The position numbers and the translations under genes are program-made. Under the pieces are notes generated by a model that worked only from the letters and a program-made list of their open reading frames with translations, ran no database searches and had not been told where the DNA came from. From assembly GCA_964019425.1 (NCBI GenBank), contig OZ025796.1:372001-436000 (forward strand): a stretch of DNA of 64,000 bases, in the 5' to 3' direction. This stretch comes from Flectonema sp. DT1601. Lineage: Eukaryota; Euglenozoa; Diplonemea; Diplonemida; Diplonemidae. This document shows, piece by piece, positions 57,009 to 64,000 of this stretch. Each line of letters starts with the position of its first letter. Within the stretch, counting starts at the first letter, position 1.

Positions 57009-59831
57009 ATGGGAAAGTCGTTGTTTATATTCGAAGGTAGAATAAAAGAAATAATACTACCCTCACCAGCTGATGAGGAAATTGTTGTAATCTGGAAGAG
57101 AGGTTCCAACAGCGGAGAGATACCATGTCGAATCACAGGTTCGAGAGAGTTGAAGATGCCAAGCAGACAAGATATGAAATTTTCAACAAATTTAGAAAAG
57201 GAAAAAACAGGAAAATGGAAATCGAAGCTACTGACTTTAGTATTAACTAAGTCTTTGGGTCGTAAGGAAATTGGAAAAACAACAATTCCAATCGAGAGAT
57301 TCATGAAGGGATCAGAATCTCGTTCAATAGCAAATGTTAAAGACTACGTTCACATGATCGATTTGGGTAATGCGACGGCTACTTTAAAAATTGATTTTAT
57401 AATGTACCCCAACGTAGGAAGACCCTCAGGATTGTCTTTATCACATTCAAGAGAGCATCGAGAAGTACCTCATAATACTGGACAGAACACTGCGACAAGT
57501 AGTAGCAGTAAGGATGATGAAATAAATCGACTGAGGCAGCAGCTTACCGATGCTGAAACTAATTTCACAATTCGGTTATCGGAAATGCAATCGCAATCAC
57601 CTCCGAGTGTTGTTCCACAGCAGACGACAACATCGAGTGATCCTGAAACTCAAAAACTTGTTGAAGATTTACAAATGCACTCACTCACTCTTGAACACGA
57701 TAAGTCTTCTGCTGAACGCAAAGCCAACGAGCTCCAGGAACTTGTTTTTAGTCTTCAAAGTGAACTAGACTGCTGCAAGGTATCTAATCAATGCTTCTTT
57801 CTGTTTGAGTACGTTAGTCACGTTAATACTGCTGTGGGTATGCAGTGGGTAGTCTTAAACTAAATTTAAAAAAAAAAAAAAAAACAGCTTCGAATTTCGG
57901 AATTAGAAACAGAACTAGCGATAACAAAGATACAAGGAGGAAGTCAGAACGAAGGGTTACCAGCACCAGCTGCATCAGTACAGCAACATGGGCAATGGAC
58001 TGTCGACTTTACAGGAGGAGATAGTTCAACTACCACTCCATGGGAAAAGGGATTCTCTGACAAAGACTTTAATAGGCAAAACAGTTCTGTGAGTAGCCTA
58101 CGTGATGAGACAGAACAACCTGCGCAACCTGCAGGAGGTCAGCGACCCCTCTTCCCTCAGAATGAAAACTTATTCACCGCCGCGGCTAATCAAAATCAGA
58201 CTCAAGAAGGAGAAGTACAATCCGATTCATTATTTCCTACTGCACCTTCTTTTACAACACCCGAAGGTACAGCTCGTACTGTTGAAGCGTTCCCAAACCT
58301 TAATGCATCCCCAACTGGTGCAGAGGGAGACAGTTCATTATTTCAACCACAAGATGCATCGTTATTTAGTAGTCCTCCTCCAACGGGTTCTACGGCTGGA
58401 TTTCCAGCTGTTTCAGCTGGCGAACAAACCACTGGAGGAACTGACATGTTTGGATCACCGAATGGGGATCAGCAATCAAATCTGTTTGAGGCTCAGGCTG
58501 GCTTTCCTCAAGTTTCTGAAACGCCACCTGCGCAAACTAATCAGGAACCTGACAGTTTGTTCTCAGCTTCTGTTCCAATGCAGGTTGGTAATCAACCTGT
58601 GAAAGACTCTTCTCCTGGTGAGGGAGAGCATTTCTTTTCTCCTCCTCCGTTTGAATCACCGCCACCACAGGAGGAGCCTACTTCTCAGGGAGGTGGATTT
58701 CCTGCAGTTGAAAATTCAGAACAACAACCAGCAGTTGAATCTCTTTTTAGTAATCCTCCTCCTGGTCAAGATGATCATGTTTGGTCGCCAAAGTCGATGG
58801 ATTCTAATGAAGGAAGAGGTTTGAGCGAATTAGTCAGCAGTCCAATAATTGAAACACCATCACCACCACCAGTAACTTCACCACCAGTAGTAGTAAATCA
58901 AGTGTTTTTAGATCCTTTTATCGGATCTCCACAATCTGGTAATACCGGAAGTCCGAAATCAACAGAACGAGAACAGCAAATCAACCTCTCAACTGTTGGT
59001 CTTTGGAGTTCAGACATCAGCTCAACACCAGATGGTAAATGGTTGATCTCCTCATGTGATGATAATCTTTCACTCATCTCTGATGACAACATTACTCTAA
59101 CTGTTAGTAATTCATCATACACAAACGGAGAGACTGCAGGTTTAGACATGGGACCAGTCTTTGGGATCCTTGAATTAAAACTAACAGCCAAGACTCCGAT
59201 AACTAATATAATGGCGAGGATAATGCAAGCACCTCACAAACAAGTTGGGATAAATCAAACAGAGAGAGAGCTAATAGATTTGGGTGGTTCAGAGAGCGTG
59301 TTAATTGAATATCAAAATACCAGTAACTTTACTCCAAATATTGAACAAGGAGAATCATCTGTGGCAGAGTTTAGGTTGCGAGTTCAGAAGGCGTCTGTGA
59401 ATAGATTGAGATTCGATTTGAGATATCAAATAGGTGAGAACCCGACTGAGTTGTCAACACTACTGCCAGTTCATCCGTTAAAGTGGGCGTCTTCAACTGG
59501 AGACTTACTGACTAATATTGTTTCTGATACAATGCAGTTTGAAAAGTTTGCATTAGAACAAGAAATAACACTTCCTGTTCTCGCTATCTCCACAGAGAAT
59601 GTTTCTGTAAATCGTTCATCCTTTGTTGATATTCTTCGTTGTCTTAATTTCGCCGCAACTGCTTTCCCGGATGGAAAGGTTCTGGCGGCTACTTCTTTTG
59701 CACCTGCGCAACTTCTCATCGCTCGTATTAACATTTCTAATCCTCTTTCAATCTCAGTTGAGATTGCTGGAGGTACTGAAAGCCTCTGTAAGGCAGTTCG
59801 GCACACGCTCTTGTGTTTCTTTCTTCCGTAG
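57009..59831 (+). CDS. NT-C2 / coiled-coil / xLF-motif protein with adaptin-ear-like C-terminus (two exons)
   Basis: Exons 57009-57779 and 57888-59831; joined in frame they give 904 residues. Residues 1-130 look like an NT-C2 domain (EEIG1/EHBP1 type: EEIVVIWKRGSNSGE, KWKSKLLTLVLTK, GKTTIPIERFM). A coiled coil follows (about 165-275). Residues ~325-600 are disordered, with seven xLF motifs (NLFT, SLFP, SLFQ, SLFS, NLFE, SLFS, SLFS) and one DPF (in FLDPF). Residues ~640-904 show the two-part beta-sandwich plus platform layout of an alpha-adaptin ear (VFGILELKLTAKT..., LRFDLRYQIGENP, LPVHPLKW, ..., AQLLIARINIS). NT-C2 and ear domains both belong to membrane traffic, so a role in clathrin-linked traffic is inferred. 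The ear call is my alignment by eye. Confidence 0.72.
57780..57887 (+). other. Intron, 108 bp (GT-AG)
   Basis: CTGCTGCAAG|GTATCT ... A-tract-ACAG|CTTCGAATTT. Removal joins the coiled coil in frame (DCCK|LRISELETEL). The 3-prime end is preceded by an A tract, not by a pyrimidine tract, which is unusual. Without splicing the frame ends at 57863. Confidence 0.8.
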
Positions 59832-59978
59832 CACTAAAAAAAGTAGTTTTCTGAAGGAAGCTCAATAGATTTTATGACATCTCTCAAAAAAAACTGATGT
59901 TTTTATGTTGTTGAAACATTTTTTAATTTTTTTTATTCTGATTCTGATGATTGGATTCGATTAGCGTTGATAGGAAAC

Positions 59979-60030
59979 GAGCAACAATGGCGAACAACAA
60001 TGGCGAGCAACAATGGCGAACAACAATGGT
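59979..60030 (+). repeat. 13-bp tandem repeat, about 4 units
   Basis: Unit (A/G)CAACAATGGCGA. The repeat holds ATGs but no useful frame. Confidence 0.8.
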
Positions 60031-60589
60031 TTGATGGAGTACTCTCCCGTCCCCTGGTGTGTTAGTCACCTGTATCTCAGAACTAATGTTAAATTATCGT
60101 TATTGTTTACGTACAAACTCGAACAGTTAGTCCCCTGGTGTATGGAAAATTAATCAGTCTCCTTTTGTTCAGATATTCGCTTCATTTAACGTCGTACTGT
60201 TTGTTTAAATTAACTCGGTATGATTGAAGAACTTTTCTGGTATTGGTTCGCTCAGTTAGGGTGTGTTGGAATATATTTATTTTTTCGTAATTATCGCTAC
60301 AATGAGAAAAAAAAAAAAAAAAAAAAAAAAAGAATTTAAAAAAAAAAAAAAAAAAAAAAAAACTCTGCAAATATGGTATTATCTATTTTCTTTGAATCTT
60401 ATTGTTTCCTTTCCCCCAATTACTTTTCTAAACGTAATTTTTCTTTTGATTAACGACTACAAAATATTTTTTTTCAGTCAAGTACTTGATTGTTTGCAAT
60501 ACCTAAAGTTGTTACTGTTTTTACATTGTCAAAGTTTCACCCCAATTACTTTGTTCTCCACGGGGAAAAAAAAACCGCCGAAGGATTTC

Positions 60590-60760
60590 GGAAATCCGAA
60601 AACTGGTTTTTTTTTGTACAAACCCATTGTTCGGTAGAAAGAGAATTGTGTCAGCATAACTAGCCTATTCTCTTTATTAGGATTTTGTACCGCTTTGTCG
60701 CACAAAACAAAACAAAAGTGTGAATAGTGAAGTTCGCTCCGATTCTTTTTTTCCACTATC
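60590..60760 (+). repeat. Dispersed repeat upstream of the kelch gene
   Basis: Blocks (T/C)TAGGATTT(T/C)GTACCG, GCACAAA, ACAAAACAAA(A/G)GTGTGA and CCGATTCTTTTTTT recur in the same order and orientation at about 63300-63420, with ~80% identity by eye; fragments recur near 63820-63940. Family unknown. Confidence 0.6.
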
Positions 60761-61296
60761 TTTTTCTTCTGTTAGAGAAGTCGTCAATCTGAAGACGAGA
60801 AGTCTCTGTAAGCTAAGCAATTTAAACTAAACAGAGCCCTCACAAAGTAGTTGGTAGCTAAATACATCTGGTTAGTCAGTCAAACGAGGTTGACGGTATT
60901 ACGTTCTCGATGTCCCCTTTTCATTCACGAACCTGTTGGAAGGTAATCGAGGACACTATTATTTTTTTTTTTTCGGTGCGCAATTTTTTTTAACTCCTCC
61001 TCCCCATCCACGAACTGTTCGTTACAGACTTGAGTCTATCCGCCACAAACAATAATAAAAAAATAAGAAGGCAACCTAAAGTGTTGTTGTTTATAAACAC
61101 ATTTTTGTTGGATATTTCTTTTCCTTTTTTCCTTTTTTTTTGGAACTTTCCTTTGATGTAATGTTTGTTAATTACTTACTCAAAACCACAGGCACATATT
61201 CAACTAACGGCAAAGGAAAGACAAACACTCGAGGAATTACTGTTCTTTTTGAGTATACACTTTATTAAAATACTTTTTCTCAAATAGTAGAGAGAG

Positions 61297-63210
61297 ATGC
61301 CGCTGCCAAAAGAGGGATTCTCAGCAGTTCGTAACGGTGAACATATTGTGATATTCGGAGGTAAAGATGAGAGAGGAAAACTACTCCGATCGACACACGT
61401 CGTGGTAGATAATGAAATTCGTGAGCTTGAATGCAAAGGAAAAGTACCAAGTGCGAGGTGGTACCACACAGCTCACATGTGGAGAGGTAACATGATCGTT
61501 TTGTTGGGTCATCACACAATTGTAAGTGATCGCGACGACGGAGGTAAATCGATTTCGGTGTTGGACACTTCAACTAACATCTGGTCAACTGTCACCTGCA
61601 CTGGAACAGTACCACCGCATCTCGTTCATCACGGATCTGTTCTTATTGGAAATAAATTATTCGTATCTGGTGGATTTCAATATTTTTCTGTTGATGCAGA
61701 ACATTCTTCCTCAACATCAGATTCATCCGAAAACGACTCTACTTCTAGTAAAATGTATTGTTTAGACTTGACTACGAATTGTTGGTCAATTATTACAAAG
61801 AAACTACCAGAAGACTACACAGTCTGGGGTCACACTATGACTCCGTACGGTGATAAAATATTTTGCTATGGCGGAGTAAAACCAACTGGATTCGCATCTT
61901 CGGCAATCTGCGTCTACAATATCACTACTGACAGTTGGGAGGTGACTGATTCTAGAATTCAAAAAGCAATGTTCTCATACAGTCCTGCTGGTAAGACAAA
62001 GGATCAACAGATGGAACTAAAAGAAGGTAATTTAGTACGAACAATATTTAAAGACCCGAATGGAAATTGGAATAAGGGACTTGTGTCTGACACTCAATCA
62101 GCTTTTTATCCAGCTAAGTTTGTAGCACCGTTTCCACAACCGAGATTTTTACACCAAGCTGCTTCAACAATAAAAGGATTGTTTATAGCAGGTGGACGTG
62201 ATAAGACGTTACCGTTAAAAACTGATGACGAACCAAAAGCTCAAGAAGACTGCTGGCTGTTGGACTACAACTCATATAAGTGGACGGAAATTGAACTTCC
62301 GCCAAACGCGAAAAGTTCATTAGTAATGTCAAAGGGAGTACCTCAGGTATCGAGTATTATTGGTGATAATATAACTGTTGTACTTCCTTGGAAGCGTCTA
62401 AGGTATTCATACAATGCTGTTGGAGATATGAGCAATCCAACTGTTACGGAACTAAATCATACTAGTGCACCGAAATCTGTTGACGATGAATGGGATCCAA
62501 CCCCAGAAGTAGTTCACACTAACACCAACCTTAGTACTGATAGACGTACTGGTCCTGGTCCTGGTGGTGGTGGTGGTGGTGGTCCTGGTGGAGGTAGAGA
62601 AACACGAAGGGAATCTGATGACCACTCAAAGAGTAGATCGTCTAGTAAAAAAACAAAAAAAGGAAAGAACATTGTTGTTTACGTTATCGCTAATAAGAAT
62701 GAATCATCGCCCACTGCATCAAAAAATATCCCTTCTCCAGGATACGAAAGACATCTTTCAAGTAGCTCAAGTGATGATATCACCAGAGGAGAGAGAGTGA
62801 CAATGCCACCGTCAGTTCGTAGTGATAGTGTGGTAGGGTACCAACAATCACCAAGAGCTGGTTATTATCAATCACCTGGCAGGTACTACAGAGCTGGTGA
62901 GGAAGTCTTACAGCCAGCTCACTTAGCACCTTGTCCGGGAACGTCTACTTCACCTCCGAGGTCACGTCTTCATCGAATTAATGAAGGTAGTCGTTCCCCT
63001 CATTGTTCACATTCACCTTCAACTGAAGTGTATCAATCACCCTCATCACCTAAAGGATTTTATCCGAACTCTGCTCCTTCAGTTAGAATAGATCAGTCTG
63101 GTTTACCTCAAATTCAACAAAGTAGAGAGAGGCAATTACGTGTTACGAATCTTTCTCCAGCTCCTCCTGAGCGCCCATCACATGTTCCTCCGGGTGGTGT
63201 TTATAACTAA
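61297..63210 (+). CDS. Kelch-repeat protein with Gly-rich and Tyr/Ser/Pro-rich tail
   Basis: 637 residues. Kelch blades at about 1-360: NGEHIVIFGGKDERGKLL, RWYHTAHMWRGNMIVLLGHH, NKLFVSGGFQ, GDKIFCYGGVKPTG, TIKGLFIAGGRDK, each followed by the usual YNxxTxxW turn (LDLTTNCW, YNITTDSW, LDYNSYKW). Then a Gly-rich run (about 420-436), a Lys-rich patch (SSSKKTKKGKN) and a disordered tail with repeated (Y/V)YQSP units. Kelch propellers bind protein partners; no BTB or other catalytic domain is attached, so it may be a scaffold. The tail resembles phospho- or SH3-binding sequence, which is inference. Intronless. Confidence 0.88.
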   Translation: MPLPKEGFSAVRNGEHIVIFGGKDERGKLLRSTHVVVDNEIRELECKGKVPSARWYHTAHMWRGNMIVLLGHHTIVSDRDDGGKSISVLDTSTNIWSTVTCTGTVPPHLVHHGSVLIGNKLFVSGGFQYFSVDAEHSSSTSDSSENDSTSSKMYCLDLTTNCWSIITKKLPEDYTVWGHTMTPYGDKIFCYGGVKPTGFASSAICVYNITTDSWEVTDSRIQKAMFSYSPAGKTKDQQMELKEGNLVRTIFKDPNGNWNKGLVSDTQSAFYPAKFVAPFPQPRFLHQAASTIKGLFIAGGRDKTLPLKTDDEPKAQEDCWLLDYNSYKWTEIELPPNAKSSLVMSKGVPQVSSIIGDNITVVLPWKRLRYSYNAVGDMSNPTVTELNHTSAPKSVDDEWDPTPEVVHTNTNLSTDRRTGPGPGGGGGGGPGGGRETRRESDDHSKSRSSSKKTKKGKNIVVYVIANKNESSPTASKNIPSPGYERHLSSSSSDDITRGERVTMPPSVRSDSVVGYQQSPRAGYYQSPGRYYRAGEEVLQPAHLAPCPGTSTSPPRSRLHRINEGSRSPHCSHSPSTEVYQSPSSPKGFYPNSAPSVRIDQSGLPQIQQSRERQLRVTNLSPAPPERPSHVPPGGVYN

Positions 63211-64000
63211 TAATTGTAATAATAAATCTGAGTACACATCCAAACATGTCTAAGCGTCCCTTTAACGGGAAAGCGAAAAATGAAAAAAAAATTTTTTTTT
63301 TGTACTAATAAACCCAGTGTTCGTTTACTAGGATTTCGTACCGGGTTGCGCACAAACAAAACAAAGGTGTGAGTAAGAAAGTAAAATACGAAGTTTGCCG
63401 ATTCTTTTTTTTGGATACTAAATCCAAGACAATGAACTGAAACTGTTTCACATCCTGGGATTGTTTTTTTTTTTTTTTTTTTTTTTGTAATCTCTTGCAT
63501 TGATAATTTATTTTAAGTTACTTTACTTTGAACTTTCAGTGAGTATTAGTTTTTTTTATGCTGACTCTCCCGAATTAAAAAATAAAAAAAATAATGGTAA
63601 TAAAGCTCAGGGCTTGTAGTAAATCGCTGTTTAGTAAACTTTTTCCTGTAATGTGTTGTATTACTTGTTTCCCTACGAACAAAGGGATTCCCCCCCCTTT
63701 TTTTTTTTTTTTTTTTTTGCAATTAACAAGTATTGTAAGAACGAAAAAGAATGTTGGCAGCACACGTAAACTTTCTTTAGCTTTATCAGTTTAAGTCGGT
63801 TCACGGGTTTCGTGCACACAACCAATTCTTTTTTTTTGTACCGACGTAGTCGGAGAAGAAACTATTCAGATTGAGAACGCCGGTATTTCTTATCGTCATG
63901 ATTTATTTTCCCCCGTGCGACAGGATTTTGTCTGCGTTCGACGAAATATACGGCTAATCTGAAATGTTTTTTTTTTTTTTTTGTTGTAATTAAAAAAAGA
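63211..64000. other. Downstream region of the kelch gene, no gene seen
   Basis: Carries a second copy of the dispersed repeat (about 63300-63420), fragments of it near 63820-63940, T runs at 63465-63485, 63697-63718 and 63967-63982. If the repeat marks promoters, another gene may start to the right of the window. Confidence 0.5.

Larger units (their letters stand above)
59832..61296. other. Intergenic region, tract-rich, no gene seen
   Basis: Holds A runs at about 60308-60331 and 60337-60361, a CTCTGCAAATATGGT copy near 60362, a 13-bp tandem repeat (59981-60030), and a dispersed repeat (60590-60760) also present after the kelch gene. Open frames here are poly-K/poly-F. The 3-prime part must hold the kelch promoter. 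Confidence 0.5.

Overview
The window is nuclear DNA of a eukaryote, most likely a microbial one. It is AT-rich and full of long A and T runs. The host genes are large, mostly uninterrupted reading frames using the standard code; only one coding intron is evident. Gene content (DOMON-cytochrome b561 proteins, an ERdj3-like J protein, a DDX47/Rrp3 helicase, an NT-C2 protein with a possible adaptin-type ear, a kelch protein) does not fix the lineage, so I leave it open.

Positions 1-27.2 kb are a repeat complex without host genes. It is built from two parts. One is an R2-like LINE: N-terminal zinc fingers, reverse transcriptase, CCHC knuckle, restriction-like endonuclease. The other is a 5-7 kb '3-prime module' seen three times (1-5951, 7276-12859, 16527-23177) in alternating orientation. 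Each module runs: coiled-coil C-terminal coding part of the LINE, 3-prime UTR, a ~215-bp hairpin-rich repeat, a spacer with a 17-bp iteron-like array, then 19-28 units of a ~120-150-bp hairpin satellite. LINE segments lie in the loops of the resulting palindromes (5952-7275 and 12860-16526). A third LINE copy (to about 27.2 kb) is open throughout. A single base position in the LINE ORF recurs as the breakpoint in several of these joins.

Positions 27.3-46.9 kb hold a tandem family of secreted/membrane DOMON-cytochrome b561 genes: one 5-prime-truncated copy whose start is derived from a diverged LINE, then four complete copies. They differ in the number of DOMON domains (4, 4, 3, 3) and of a 21-bp (VPTAVAP) minisatellite (about 36, 22, 40, 11 units; about 78 in the truncated copy). 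Their intergenic regions are almost identical and carry a conserved hairpin, a duplicated element and a possible 5-prime-UTR intron or uORF.

Positions 46.9-64 kb are ordinary gene space, all on the + strand: a membrane-anchored J protein, a DNA transposon with ~205-bp inverted ends (48.6-50.4 kb), a type I membrane protein, an ankyrin-J protein, DDX47/Rrp3, the two-exon NT-C2/ear-like protein and a kelch protein. Intergenic DNA is dominated by A and T tracts. I see no rRNA, tRNA or CRISPR array.
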